Assembly (NCBI GenBank): GCA_029934735.1
Contig: JAOZLR010000007.1
Coordinates: 1 to 23,060, forward strand
Direction: 5' to 3'
Origin: Bacteroidales bacterium
GTDB taxonomy: Bacteria; Bacteroidota; Bacteroidia; Bacteroidales; JAADJA01
Length of the DNA: 23,060 nucleotides
In this document: positions 7,077 through 15,902 of the stretch, in pieces
How the letters are laid out: every line of letters starts with the position of its first letter
How positions within the stretch are numbered: position 1 is the stretch's first letter
Position numbers and translations under genes: made by a program
The notes under the pieces: model-generated
Database searches by the model: none
Seen by the model: only the letters and a program-made list of their open reading frames with translations
Told to the model about the DNA's origin: nothing

Positions 7077-9113
7077 TCACAACCCCAAAAACTCAACAAC
7101 CCTGTGAAAAACATCCTCACCCGAGAAACCAAATTTTTCATCAAGAACATTGTAAGGTGCGGAATATCCAAAATGGTCCATTCCCACAACCTTTCCGTTA
7201 CAACCCACTAGTCCTTCAAGGGTAACGGGAATGCCGGCTGTAAGGCCGAAGCGGGGCACATCTGCAGGAAGAATTTGCTCCTGATAATCATTACTTTGTT
7301 GTCTGAACAATCCCTCTGAAATAACTGAAACAACCCTGACATTCAGATTATTTTTCTCTTTTAAAATGTTAGCACCTTCGATGAGTGTTGCGACTTCCGA
7401 ACCGTCTGCAATAAGGATAATATCTGGCTTCGACTCTGAATCTTGAACAATGTAAGCACCTTTGTATGATTGCATTGCATCAGCAAACCTATCGGAACCC
7501 GGTTTAACAGGTAAATCTTTTATTCCCTGCCGTGATAAGATTAATGCAGTTGGTGTTCTTCTGTTTTCAAGTGCCATCTTCCAACTGACAACTGCTTCCG
7601 TCGCATCCGCAGGACGAAGTACGAGGACGCTGTTTTCTCCGGAATGATTCTTCAGTTTCTCCATCAATCTTATCTGTGCCTCCTGTTCAACGGGCTGATG
7701 AGTAGGTCCGTCCTCGCCCACCCTAAATGAATCGTGTGTCCATACATATTTAACCGGAAGTTCCATCAGAGCAGCCATCCTGACTGCAGGTTTCATATAA
7801 TCAGAAAATACAAAGAAAGTACCACAAACCGGAATAATATTATGTAAAGCCATTCCATTTGAAATGGCAGCCATCGAAAGCTCGGAAACTCCTGCATTCA
7901 GAAAGGCTCCGCTGAAATCTCCGGTTGTAAAAGGTTTAGAGTTTTTCAGAAAACCGTCTGTTTTATCACTATTTGAAAGGTCAGCGGAAATAACCACCAT
8001 ATTTTCGACCTTACGGGCAAATTCGGCAAGTACAGCACTCGAAGCAGCTCTTGTGGCAATATTGGGTTTCAGACCAATTTTCGAGAAGTCAATTTCAGGA
8101 ATATCTCCATTCAGAAAACCATTAAGCTTTTTAGCAAGCTCCGGATTTTCCTTTTGCCATTCTTCATATTTCGTCCTTTTGGCAGCAATAGTTTTCAAAT
8201 TACCTTCTTTAACCTTTTCGTACAACTCCCTTACCTCAGAAAAAATAACAAATGGATTATCAGGATCACCACCAAGGTTAAGTATGGTTTTCTCAGCCGA
8301 AGCACCTGCATTGCTTATTGGTTGGCCGTGAGTGGAAACCTGATGTTCAAAACTCTCGCCGGCTCCTGTAACTGCTCCTTTTCCCATAATTGTTTTACCA
8401 ATTATCAGAAACGGTTTTTTAGTTTCGCTGTTTGCCTTCATAAGAGCTCCGCGAAGCTCATCAGGATCATTTCCATTAATTGTAACCACGCGCCATCCCC
8501 ACGATTCATATTTCATTGCTGTATTTTCGGCACTAACTTCATCAACTTCTGTTGAAAGCTGAATATCATTTGAATCGTAAAACATTACAAGGTTGCTCAA
8601 CCCGAGATAACCTGCTATCCGACCGGCACCCTGCGATATCTCCTCTTGAATTCCGCCATCTGAGATGAATGCATAAGTCTTATGTGCCATCCACTCTCCA
8701 AATCGTGTTGCAAAAAATCGCTCTGCAATAGCAGCACCAATAGCCATAGCATGGCCCTGCCCCAAGGGCCCTGATGTATTCTCTACTCCACGCTTGACAT
8801 CTAACTCGGGATGACCAGGAGTGACACTACCCCACTGCCTGAAATTTTTCAGATCTTCCATCGAATATGTACCAACCATAGCCAGAACGCTATAAAGCAT
8901 TGGCGACATATGACCCGGATCAAGGAAAAAACGATCACGAAATGGGAAATTCATATCCTGTGAATCAAAATTCAAAAACTCAGAATAAAGAATATTAATA
9001 AAGTCAGCTCCACCCATTGCACCACCCGGATGACCTGATTTTGATTTTTCAACCATAGCAACCGTAAGAATGCGAATATTATCAGCTGCTCTGTTTATGA
9101 TTTTATTATCCAT
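7077..9113 (-). CDS. tkt: Transketolase (single-chain, full length)
   Basis: This thiamine-diphosphate enzyme of the pentose phosphate pathway transfers two-carbon ketol units and produces, among others, erythrose 4-phosphate. The 678 residues match full-length transketolase (about 660-680), with the TPP-binding N-terminal domain, the pyrimidine-binding middle domain and a C-terminal domain. Visible motifs are the substrate-site SGHPGGAMG near 27, GPLGQGHAMAIGAA near 117, the Mg/TPP motif ISDGG followed by YDSND, and GEDGPTHQPVEQ in the second domain. The metal-binding motif begins SDG rather than the usual GDG, a variant whose spread I cannot check. It is the last gene of a leftward pair with pdxB, about 90 bp downstream of it. 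No convincing intrinsic terminator is seen between its stop and the rimP promoter. Confidence 0.96.
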   Translation of the reverse strand: MDNKIINRAADNIRILTVAMVEKSKSGHPGGAMGGADFINILYSEFLNFDSQDMNFPFRDRFFLDPGHMSPMLYSVLAMVGTYSMEDLKNFRQWGSVTPGHPELDVKRGVENTSGPLGQGHAMAIGAAIAERFFATRFGEWMAHKTYAFISDGGIQEEISQGAGRIAGYLGLSNLVMFYDSNDIQLSTEVDEVSAENTAMKYESWGWRVVTINGNDPDELRGALMKANSETKKPFLIIGKTIMGKGAVTGAGESFEHQVSTHGQPISNAGASAEKTILNLGGDPDNPFVIFSEVRELYEKVKEGNLKTIAAKRTKYEEWQKENPELAKKLNGFLNGDIPEIDFSKIGLKPNIATRAASSAVLAEFARKVENMVVISADLSNSDKTDGFLKNSKPFTTGDFSGAFLNAGVSELSMAAISNGMALHNIIPVCGTFFVFSDYMKPAVRMAALMELPVKYVWTHDSFRVGEDGPTHQPVEQEAQIRLMEKLKNHSGENSVLVLRPADATEAVVSWKMALENRRTPTALILSRQGIKDLPVKPGSDRFADAMQSYKGAYIVQDSESKPDIILIADGSEVATLIEGANILKEKNNLNVRVVSVISEGLFRQQSNDYQEQILPADVPRFGLTAGIPVTLEGLVGCNGKVVGMDHFGYSAPYNVLDEKFGFSGEDVFHRVVEFLGL

Positions 9114-9166
9114 ACTTTTATAAAAATTAATAATTAAACTTTTCTCTAATTTCGTTTTTAATTATA

Positions 9167-9194
9167 TGCGACAATCTTCCACTCGGTTATCGCA
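9167..9194 (-). other. Hairpin in the pdxB-transketolase spacer
   Basis: On the minus strand TGCGATAA and TTGTCGCA can form an eight-pair stem with one G-U wobble around a 12-base loop. It lacks a following T-run, so it is not a standard terminator. It may be a processing or mRNA-stability hairpin between the two cistrons. Confidence 0.35.
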
Positions 9195-9203
9195 CATCCT
9201 ATT

Positions 9204-10325
9204 CTAATTAACAACCTTAAAACCTATTTCTTTCAGCTTTCCCTTTATACCTTTTTTGCAATTTTCCAGTTTAGCCTTATAAAAGCTATATTCCCTTCTG
9301 AAATTATAATCGCTGCGCAGTAGTTCAAAATTTTCCGGTATTTTCCTTAACATCTCATCATCTTTCAAAATATCATAAGACCGGATAACAGTATTAAAAA
9401 GTATGTTTTGTTCATCCAGACCAGTACAATCAATTTCAATAAATTCCTGTTCTTCATCCATATGAGGCAACCAATTTCCAATCCTAAATCCAAAACATTT
9501 TGAAACAGTCTCAACTGTCATTTGTGTTGCCCTGGCCTTTCCTTCAAGCGAATACCCTGCAATGTGGGAAGTCGCGATATCAATCACATCCAACAATTCC
9601 AAATCTATATCCGGCTCATTCTCCCAAACGTCAATGACCGATGCCCTAATTTTCCCATTTTTAATTGCATTTTTTAAAGCAGTAGTCTCAACAACCTTTC
9701 CTCTTGAAGAGTTTATAAATACAACCGGCTTTTTAATCTTTGAAAAAAAAATATCATCAGCAAGATGATATGTCGGATAATTACCGTCAAAAGTTAAAGG
9801 AACGTGTAAAGTAATTAAATCCGATTCTTCCAAAAGCTCATCCAAATCAACAAATCCGCTCTTCCCTTCTATCTCAACTCTTGGCGGGTCGTTAAGCAAA
9901 GTTTTCATTCCCAGCAATTCTGCAACATTTTTAACTCTTGACCCTACATTTCCAACTCCAACAACTCCAAGTTTCAATCCCTTAATGCTAAACTGCTTTT
10001 TCTCGGCCAAAATAAGCAATGCCGAAGTTATGTACTGTTCTACAGCTGATGCATTACAACCCGTGGCTGTTGCAACAGTAATTCCATTCTTTTTGCAAAA
10101 AATCTTATCAATATGATCATCTCCAATCGTTGCTGTGGCAATCAACTTCACAGAAGTACCATCAAGCAATGCTGCATCACACTTGGTTACAGACCTTGTT
10201 ATCAAAACATCAGCATCTAATAACTCTCCCTTACATATCTGTTTTCCCGGCAGGTAAACAACCCGGGCAAAAGGCTCAAAAACACCTTTTAAAAATGGTA
10301 TTCTATCATCTGCAACTATCTTCAT
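9204..10325 (-). CDS. pdxB: Erythronate-4-phosphate dehydrogenase
   Basis: PdxB oxidises 4-phosphoerythronate to 2-oxo-3-hydroxy-4-phosphobutanoate in the DXP-dependent pyridoxal 5'-phosphate pathway. The 373-residue protein has the D-2-hydroxyacid dehydrogenase fold. It shows a split catalytic domain starting MKIVADDRIPF (family: MKILVDENMPY), a Rossmann motif GVGNVG near residue 121, catalytic Arg in INSSRGK, Glu in WENEPD and His in TSHIAGYS, and a C-terminal PdxB-type dimerisation region after about 280. The ATG at 10325 is chosen over an upstream in-frame TTG (10337) because it aligns with the family start. A perfect -7 element lies about 35 bp upstream. Being upstream of transketolase links the E4P source to an E4P-derived pathway, though the intervening Epd step is not encoded here. 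Confidence 0.94.
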   Translation of the reverse strand: MKIVADDRIPFLKGVFEPFARVVYLPGKQICKGELLDADVLITRSVTKCDAALLDGTSVKLIATATIGDDHIDKIFCKKNGITVATATGCNASAVEQYITSALLILAEKKQFSIKGLKLGVVGVGNVGSRVKNVAELLGMKTLLNDPPRVEIEGKSGFVDLDELLEESDLITLHVPLTFDGNYPTYHLADDIFFSKIKKPVVFINSSRGKVVETTALKNAIKNGKIRASVIDVWENEPDIDLELLDVIDIATSHIAGYSLEGKARATQMTVETVSKCFGFRIGNWLPHMDEEQEFIEIDCTGLDEQNILFNTVIRSYDILKDDEMLRKIPENFELLRSDYNFRREYSFYKAKLENCKKGIKGKLKEIGFKVVN

Positions 10326-10359
10326 TCGGGATATCAAAATCGCGTTACTAAATTGGTGA

Positions 10360-10367
10360 CAAAATTA
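10360..10367 (-). promoter_or_regulatory. -7 promoter element for pdxB
   Basis: The minus strand reads TAATTTTG, a perfect TAnnTTTG. A weak -33 candidate (ATTG) lies 23 bases upstream, slightly too far. The predicted start near 10353-10355 gives a leader of about 30 nt to the pdxB ATG. Confidence 0.5.
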
Positions 10368-10430
10368 GAAAAACATTAACGGCCTTTTCTCAATGTTAAT
10401 AATTGATGAAAAAATATTTATTAAAATTGT

Positions 10431-10438
10431 TACTTTTG
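10431..10438 (+). promoter_or_regulatory. -7 promoter element for the FadL-like gene
   Basis: TACTTTTG is a perfect TAnnTTTG match. No TTTG is found at the ideal -33 distance. The predicted start near 10443-10445 lies only about 10 nt before the GTG start codon. Confidence 0.5.
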
Positions 10439-10454
10439 ACAAAATTATTTTTTT

Positions 10455-11897
10455 GTGCAAAATTTTAAATATTTAATTTTTCTCTTTTTTTCTATTCCAT
10501 TTGCGTTATATTCACAGGAGTTTAACTATTGGATGGATGGGGTGGGAGCACGTTCAACAATGCTTGCCGGAGCAATAACAGCCAACATCAGTGATAACAG
10601 TGCCATTTTCTACAACCCTGGAGGCCTTGCAAATATTACCAATTCGAGCCTGTCAGTATCAAGCAATGGTTATTATTATAGTGCACTAAATATTGAAAAT
10701 GGAGCAGGTACTGATTTTGATCTAAGATCGAACACGCTAAGTTCACAACCACAAATCGTTTCATTTGTGCAAAAAGTACCAAAGCTTCCCATATCTTTAA
10801 CCTTAGCTTCACTAAACCGACATTCCACATACATCAATACAAATTACAGAACCACAATGAAATATGATATACTTTCTGAAATACCGGGTGACGAGTTATA
10901 TATCGGCTCATATTCATACACAAGCAGAATTAAAGAAACCTGGGTTGGTTTTGGATATGGCAAAAAAGTCAATAATAATCTTGGGATCGGGTTTTCCGCT
11001 TTTGGAACATTCAGAGATCAGGAGATGCTGTTAACCAAATCGGCTGATGTTTATATCACCAATGTTGATTCCATAAACCTTGAGGTAATAAGTAATACTT
11101 TTGAGCAAAGTAATATGATCTATCGGAATGCGGGATTGTTATTCTTAGTAGGAGCCACCTGGAGTTACAACAAATTCAGATTTGGAGTTAACCTGACAAC
11201 ACCACGGATCAATATAAAATTTCTGGCTAGCTCAGATCTTAAGAGAAATTATTATCTATATAACCCATTTAGTGTAAATGACACCCTACCCATTAAGGCA
11301 TCTTACTGGGAGGATAAAGTACATTCAGTATTCAAATCACCCTTGACGCTTGATCTTGGGATTGAATATCCCATTGATTCAGTGACTTTTGCCTATGGAA
11401 AAATATCATTTTTTGCGCCAATTAACAAATACAAGATATTAATTCCCGAGGAGATTACCGATCTGGACATCCCCTCAGAAACTCCTGACATTGGCAGCTT
11501 TACAAATATGGTTCTTGCGAATAAGTTCCTTGTAAACATTGCTGTTTCCATAAGACGCCGGGTTTCTGAAAAGTTGGAGGTATTACTAGGATTCAAAACG
11601 GATTTTAACTATCTAAATAAAAAAAGCATAGATGTTACTCAGGAGTTTTATCCTGGTCAGACCTATTGGAATCTTTATCATCTTACCGGTGGTGTTGTAT
11701 GGAGTTGGGAGAAATTCGACATGAGTCTTGGAGGAAGTTATACATTCGGGGTTAAGAATAATATCAAACAGTATGTGAACCTGTCTTCGCCATCAGTAGA
11801 TAATAATCTTTATGGAGTCCGTGATTATTCTGCAAAAGCCAAATTCAACCAGGCAAGCCTCTTTTTAGGTTTTACATATTTCTTTTCCAGATTTTAA
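10455..11897 (+). CDS. OMPP1/FadL/TodX-type outer membrane protein
   Basis: This is probably a beta-barrel outer membrane protein of the FadL family, whose members take up long-chain fatty acids or other hydrophobic compounds. The 480 residues begin with a signal peptide (MQNFKYLIFLFFSIPFALYS, cleavage before QEF). The family-typical N-terminal hatch region follows, DGVGARSTMLAGAITANISDNSAIFYNPGGLAN, where 'NPGGLA' corresponds to the FadL 'NPAGLA' signature. Alternating amphipathic strands and many aromatic residues continue to a C-terminal Phe (FTYFFSRF), the BAM recognition signal. The start is GTG; an in-frame stop lies at 10437, so no upstream ATG is available. The ligand is unknown. Its stop codon overlaps the stop of the convergent SNF2 gene. 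Confidence 0.8.
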   Translation: MQNFKYLIFLFFSIPFALYSQEFNYWMDGVGARSTMLAGAITANISDNSAIFYNPGGLANITNSSLSVSSNGYYYSALNIENGAGTDFDLRSNTLSSQPQIVSFVQKVPKLPISLTLASLNRHSTYINTNYRTTMKYDILSEIPGDELYIGSYSYTSRIKETWVGFGYGKKVNNNLGIGFSAFGTFRDQEMLLTKSADVYITNVDSINLEVISNTFEQSNMIYRNAGLLFLVGATWSYNKFRFGVNLTTPRINIKFLASSDLKRNYYLYNPFSVNDTLPIKASYWEDKVHSVFKSPLTLDLGIEYPIDSVTFAYGKISFFAPINKYKILIPEEITDLDIPSETPDIGSFTNMVLANKFLVNIAVSIRRRVSEKLEVLLGFKTDFNYLNKKSIDVTQEFYPGQTYWNLYHLTGGVVWSWEKFDMSLGGSYTFGVKNNIKQYVNLSSPSVDNNLYGVRDYSAKAKFNQASLFLGFTYFFSRF

Positions 11898-14818
11898 TTC
11901 AACAATTCTTCAATTTTGTTCACTATCAGTTTTGATGTAGCCCCGGAATCAATGAACGATTCGCTAAGCTTAAGTTTTGTTTTTTGCAGATTCAGTATCT
12001 TTTCCTCAACAGTATTTTTTGTGATAAACTTATAAACATTGACATTTTTTGTCTGGCCTATTCTGTGCGTACGGTCAATTGCCTGCTGTTCGACAAACGG
12101 ATTCCACCAGGGATCAATAATCAGGACATAAGTTGCTGCCGTTATATTAAGTCCCACACCACCGGCTTTGACAGAAATTAAGAAAGGCTTTATTTTTTCA
12201 TCGGTCTGATACCTTTCCACAATCTCTTTTCTCTTATTATCACTACCTGTCAGCATTGAAAAAAGGATTTCATTCTCAATAAAATATTTTTCAAACAGTT
12301 TCAGATGCTTAACAAAAGAGGAAAACACAAGAAACTTATGCCCCTCGTTTAACAGGTTTTCCATAACACTGACAATTGCTTCAAATTTCCCTGAATGAAA
12401 ATCATCTCCGTATTCTTTCAGCAAAACAGGGTGAATTGCAATTTGCCTTAACCTGTTCAAAACTGCAAGCACTTCAATAAAATTTGTTCTTTTTATTTCG
12501 CCACTCAAAATCCGGTTCCTGACAGCCGACTTTTCAGTTTCATATACCTCAGCCTGTTTATCCTCCATAGTACAGTAAATAACCTGCTCTATCTTTTCGG
12601 GAAGTTCACGCGCAACATCCTTTTTCAGTCGCCTCAAAATAAAAGGTTTAACTAGATTTCTAAGTTCCCCTTCCCTGATTTCATCCTGCTCTTTAACAAT
12701 CGGTCGCACGTAAACACTTTCAAAATAGTTTAAATCTCCCAGCAAATTCCGGTTCGAAAAACTCATCTGCGCCCACAAGTCATACAGACTGTTTTCAATC
12801 GGAGTTCCTGTCATACTTATTCTATAATCCGACTGCAAAGATGTTACAGCCATAAATATTTTTGACTTCGGATTTTTTATCGCCTGACTTTCATCAATTA
12901 TGAGATATCCGAAATCAAATGATTTCAAATCCTCAATATCCTGCCTCACTACACCATAAGTTGCCAGGATAATATGAACCCTGTTCATTTTATCTTTCAG
13001 ATTAGCCAGCCTCTCTTTGTTCTGAAATACAAACCAGGTTAATTCCGGTGCAAACCTTTTCAACTCTTCAATCCAGTTATATACCAATGATTTGGGTACA
13101 ATTATCAATGTGGATTTTGTTTCGCCATCAGGGCTTTCTTCCATAGCATCATTAAAATCGAATAATGAAAGCTGCTTTTCAACATTTTTAATATCAGCAT
13201 TTTGGAATTTTTTATTTTCAAAATACTTTTGCAAAACAGTTATCACCTGTAAAGTTTTCCCAAGACCCATATCATCAGCAAGACAAACTCCAAAACCTTT
13301 TTGTGTAAGATTATAAATACTGTAAAAACCTGTTTTCTGATAATCACGAAGATTTGCTTTTAAAGCCACCGGCAACTCCTGTAAAATCGGAATTTCGAGT
13401 GATTTCAATGCCTCGGTGACCGTTTCATCTGGAGGAATTAATTTGTTGTCTTTCAGTAATCTTAACTGTGACGAATGTATTCTGGTACTTTCATCGCCGG
13501 TTCTTACTGCAAAAGGATACAGCTCTGCAAACCAGGCATCCGGAATAATGAAAATAGTGCCATCAGGGAAAACATATTCGGGTATTCTGTTAATAATATG
13601 GTTCTTTAATTCCTGAAACCTGATCTTATGCTTACCAACTGAAATAATTATTTGCAAATCGAACCAGTCCTGTTTCTTACCTGTTTTATACTCAATTTTC
13701 GGGATTTCATAAGTCACTTCTCCTTCAAAAAGATAATTTACAACTTCAAATCCCAACCGTTCAACCTCAGAAATAATTGATAAAAGTTTTTCAAAAAATA
13801 AATACTTATCATTCAGTTGTTTATCAATATAAAAGTACTTTTCTTCTTTTTTAAGGCCTACGTGTATCAGTTGCTCAAGCAATCCGTTTTCAAACTCCCG
13901 GTCTCTAATGACACTTTCAAGATAATACTCATCTTTATCTTCTTTAACATTAACATATAAACTTTGCTCTTTATAAAACGCAACTTTATAATCTCCATAT
14001 AAAAAAACCGGAGTCAGAATAATATTCCCGAAGAACATCTTCTCAATAACCAATTGCGGTTTTATTTCCGGTTTAACCTTGATCAAGTCAAATCCTGTGA
14101 TATCATATTCAAACTTTGTAACGACAGGTCTAATAAATTTTCTGAAGAAATCTTTCTGCAGTTTTTCATCAACTACTATTTCTTTCTTTTTCAGGAACGG
14201 TTTTATTTTATTACCATTTAGATTCTGGTTATCAAACCTATAAATTGTTCCTTTATAAATAATTGCAGGCTGCTTATTCGTTAAAACAAAAGTTTCGGGT
14301 GCGGTAATATCCAACACTTCATCAGCTCCGGATACTTTCAGACGGTAATACAATAAACCCTCTTTCTTTTCAAATCCGAAAGTAACATTCAACAATTCTT
14401 CGGAATACTTAATAATATGTTCGGGATAAATATTTTCGATATGTTTTTCTCCTCTCATAAACAGCAAGACCGAATGTTGCATACAAATATTAAGTATCTC
14501 AGCCCTTTTCAGGTCAATAACATTCCGGATATGCTTTTGAGTTTGCCTTTCAGCCTGTTCAAAAAACTCAACAAAGCCGGATTTTGAAAACTTTTTGTTC
14601 AAAGACCTATTCAATCGGTCATATTTAAGGGATTCTGCCAGTTCAATCAGTTTCGACATCCAAAATTCCTTAACATATTCAGCTTTTATATCACTGTAAT
14701 TTAATTGCTTATATATGCCATAATAATTCTGTCCCTCATTTTTTGTCAGTAAATAAGGAACCGGAGTCATACCAATGATCTTGACCGGCTTAAAACCAAT
14801 TGCAAAAATCAAACTCAT
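11894..14818 (-). CDS. SNF2/Swi2-family DNA-dependent ATPase (helicase-like), subtype 1
   Basis: The 974-residue protein is a double-stranded-DNA translocase of the SNF2 family. The N-terminal ~480 residues resemble no catalytic domain I recognise and carry no SWIM-type zinc finger. The ATPase core follows: Walker A DDMGLGKT near 516, Walker B as IIDESQ near 642, motif III MTGTPIENS, and the second RecA lobe with SVKAGGVGLN, DPWWNP and RTHRIGQ near 920. All catalytic motifs are intact. Bacterial relatives are linked variously to transcription, repair or phage defence. No methylase, nuclease or other defence partner is adjacent here, so a housekeeping DNA or RNA polymerase remodelling role is as likely. 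It is divergent from the SDR operon and converges with the FadL-like gene, overlapping it by 4 bp. Confidence 0.92.
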   Translation of the reverse strand: MSLIFAIGFKPVKIIGMTPVPYLLTKNEGQNYYGIYKQLNYSDIKAEYVKEFWMSKLIELAESLKYDRLNRSLNKKFSKSGFVEFFEQAERQTQKHIRNVIDLKRAEILNICMQHSVLLFMRGEKHIENIYPEHIIKYSEELLNVTFGFEKKEGLLYYRLKVSGADEVLDITAPETFVLTNKQPAIIYKGTIYRFDNQNLNGNKIKPFLKKKEIVVDEKLQKDFFRKFIRPVVTKFEYDITGFDLIKVKPEIKPQLVIEKMFFGNIILTPVFLYGDYKVAFYKEQSLYVNVKEDKDEYYLESVIRDREFENGLLEQLIHVGLKKEEKYFYIDKQLNDKYLFFEKLLSIISEVERLGFEVVNYLFEGEVTYEIPKIEYKTGKKQDWFDLQIIISVGKHKIRFQELKNHIINRIPEYVFPDGTIFIIPDAWFAELYPFAVRTGDESTRIHSSQLRLLKDNKLIPPDETVTEALKSLEIPILQELPVALKANLRDYQKTGFYSIYNLTQKGFGVCLADDMGLGKTLQVITVLQKYFENKKFQNADIKNVEKQLSLFDFNDAMEESPDGETKSTLIIVPKSLVYNWIEELKRFAPELTWFVFQNKERLANLKDKMNRVHIILATYGVVRQDIEDLKSFDFGYLIIDESQAIKNPKSKIFMAVTSLQSDYRISMTGTPIENSLYDLWAQMSFSNRNLLGDLNYFESVYVRPIVKEQDEIREGELRNLVKPFILRRLKKDVARELPEKIEQVIYCTMEDKQAEVYETEKSAVRNRILSGEIKRTNFIEVLAVLNRLRQIAIHPVLLKEYGDDFHSGKFEAIVSVMENLLNEGHKFLVFSSFVKHLKLFEKYFIENEILFSMLTGSDNKRKEIVERYQTDEKIKPFLISVKAGGVGLNITAATYVLIIDPWWNPFVEQQAIDRTHRIGQTKNVNVYKFITKNTVEEKILNLQKTKLKLSESFIDSGATSKLIVNKIEELLN

Positions 14819-14820
14819 AA

Positions 14821-14860
14821 CTGCTCAGTCAAACTGTAAAACACAATACTGTATGAGCAG
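14821..14860. repeat. Inverted repeat CTGCTCA/TGAGCAG between divergent genes
   Basis: Perfect 7-bp arms at 14821-14827 and 14854-14860 flank 26 bases that also contain two ACTGTA direct repeats (14834 region and 14848 region). The site lies entirely between the SNF2 start codon and its predicted -7 element. It could act as an operator for both divergent genes or as a hairpin in the SNF2 leader RNA. Confidence 0.4.
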
Positions 14861-14868
14861 CAAAAATA
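14861..14868 (-). promoter_or_regulatory. -7 promoter element for the SNF2 subtype 1 gene
   Basis: The minus strand reads TATTTTTG, matching TAnnTTTG. The predicted start near 14854-14856 falls in the distal arm of the inverted repeat. No good -33 element is seen. Confidence 0.4.
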
Positions 14869-14884
14869 TACAAAATAATTATTC

Positions 14885-14892
14885 TATATTTG
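14885..14892 (+). promoter_or_regulatory. -7 promoter element for the SDR operon
   Basis: TATATTTG matches TAnnTTTG perfectly, with the predicted start near 14897-14899 and a leader of about 23 nt. It lies 16 bp from the opposing SNF2 element, so the two divergent promoters overlap. No clear -33 TTG is found. Confidence 0.5.
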
Positions 14893-14920
14893 CCGACACA
14901 AATTTTTATCTTCAATATAA

Positions 14921-15901
14921 ATGAACAGAGTAGCAATTACAGGAGCAAGTGGGCACGTAGGGTCTTGCCTATGTCGTGACCTTCTAAAGTTGGGATACAA
15001 TATCAAGGCATTGTTTCATAAGAATAACACCGGGATTAAAGACCTTGACATTGAGATAGTAAAAGGCAATTTACTCGATAAGAATTCGCTAAAAAAGCTT
15101 GTTCAAGATGTCGATATTGTTATTCATCTCGGAGCCGTAATATCGATAAACGGAAGTGATCACGAGAATTTGATAAGTACCAATGTGGGTGGTACACAAA
15201 ATATTATCGATTGCAGCCTTGAAGCAGGAGTATCGCGTTTTATACATTTCAGCTCGGTACATGCTCTTGATTCGGAACCTCTTAGTGAGTCAATGGATGA
15301 GACCAGGCCACTTGTAACCTCTTCCAAAATGCTGTACGAAACCACTAAAGCTCAGGGCGAACAGCTCATTGCTAAGGCCGTAAAAGCAGGATTGAATGCA
15401 GTTACATTAAACCCTTGCGCTATAATTGGTCCCTGCGATTACAGACCATCATACCTCGGACAGGCAATTATCAAGATTGCACAAAACAACTTACCAATGC
15501 TTGTTCAGGGTGGTTATAACTGGGTTGATGTTAGAGACATCTCTTATGCTGCAATATCAGCCATCACAAAAGGCAAAGCAGGAGAAAGATATATATTATC
15601 AGGTAATTGGCATAGCCTGAAGGAAATTTCGGAAATGGTTTCAAAAATCACCGGGCACAAAACACCTAGATTTGTATGTCCAACTTCCATTGCTAAACTT
15701 GGGGTTCCTTTTATTACTCTTTATGCAAAACTGGCAAACGAAGACCCTCTTTACACTAATGATTCACTTGATGTCCTAAAAAAATCCAATAAAAACATCT
15801 CGAACCTAAAAGCACAGAAAGAGCTTGGATATTCGGCCCGTCAACTATCCGACACTCTTGACGATACTTTAAAATGGTATAAAGAAAATAATTATATGTA
15901 A
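14921..15901 (+). CDS. Extended short-chain dehydrogenase (NAD-dependent epimerase/3-beta-HSD-like)
   Basis: The 326-residue protein is an extended SDR. The Rossmann motif GASGHVG (G8, G11, G14) marks dinucleotide binding, and the catalytic set is a Ser in HFSSVHA (about 111-112), Y139 and K143 (YETTK). The substrate domain after about 175 includes the motif GYNWVDVRDI, common in the dihydroflavonol-reductase/HpnA/3-beta-hydroxysteroid-dehydrogenase branch of the family. It is thus more likely a dehydrogenase/reductase or epimerase of a lipid-like or sugar substrate than a GalE. Its stop is separated by one base from the ATG of the steroid 5-alpha-reductase-like gene, so the two are almost certainly cotranscribed and probably act in one pathway. 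The exact substrate is unknown. Confidence 0.85.
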   Translation: MNRVAITGASGHVGSCLCRDLLKLGYNIKALFHKNNTGIKDLDIEIVKGNLLDKNSLKKLVQDVDIVIHLGAVISINGSDHENLISTNVGGTQNIIDCSLEAGVSRFIHFSSVHALDSEPLSESMDETRPLVTSSKMLYETTKAQGEQLIAKAVKAGLNAVTLNPCAIIGPCDYRPSYLGQAIIKIAQNNLPMLVQGGYNWVDVRDISYAAISAITKGKAGERYILSGNWHSLKEISEMVSKITGHKTPRFVCPTSIAKLGVPFITLYAKLANEDPLYTNDSLDVLKKSNKNISNLKAQKELGYSARQLSDTLDDTLKWYKENNYM

Positions 15902-15902
15902 A

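Noticed and set aside
10326..10337. Upstream TTG start for pdxB
   Set aside because: The ATG at 10325 gives MKIVADDRIPF, which aligns with the family N-terminus.
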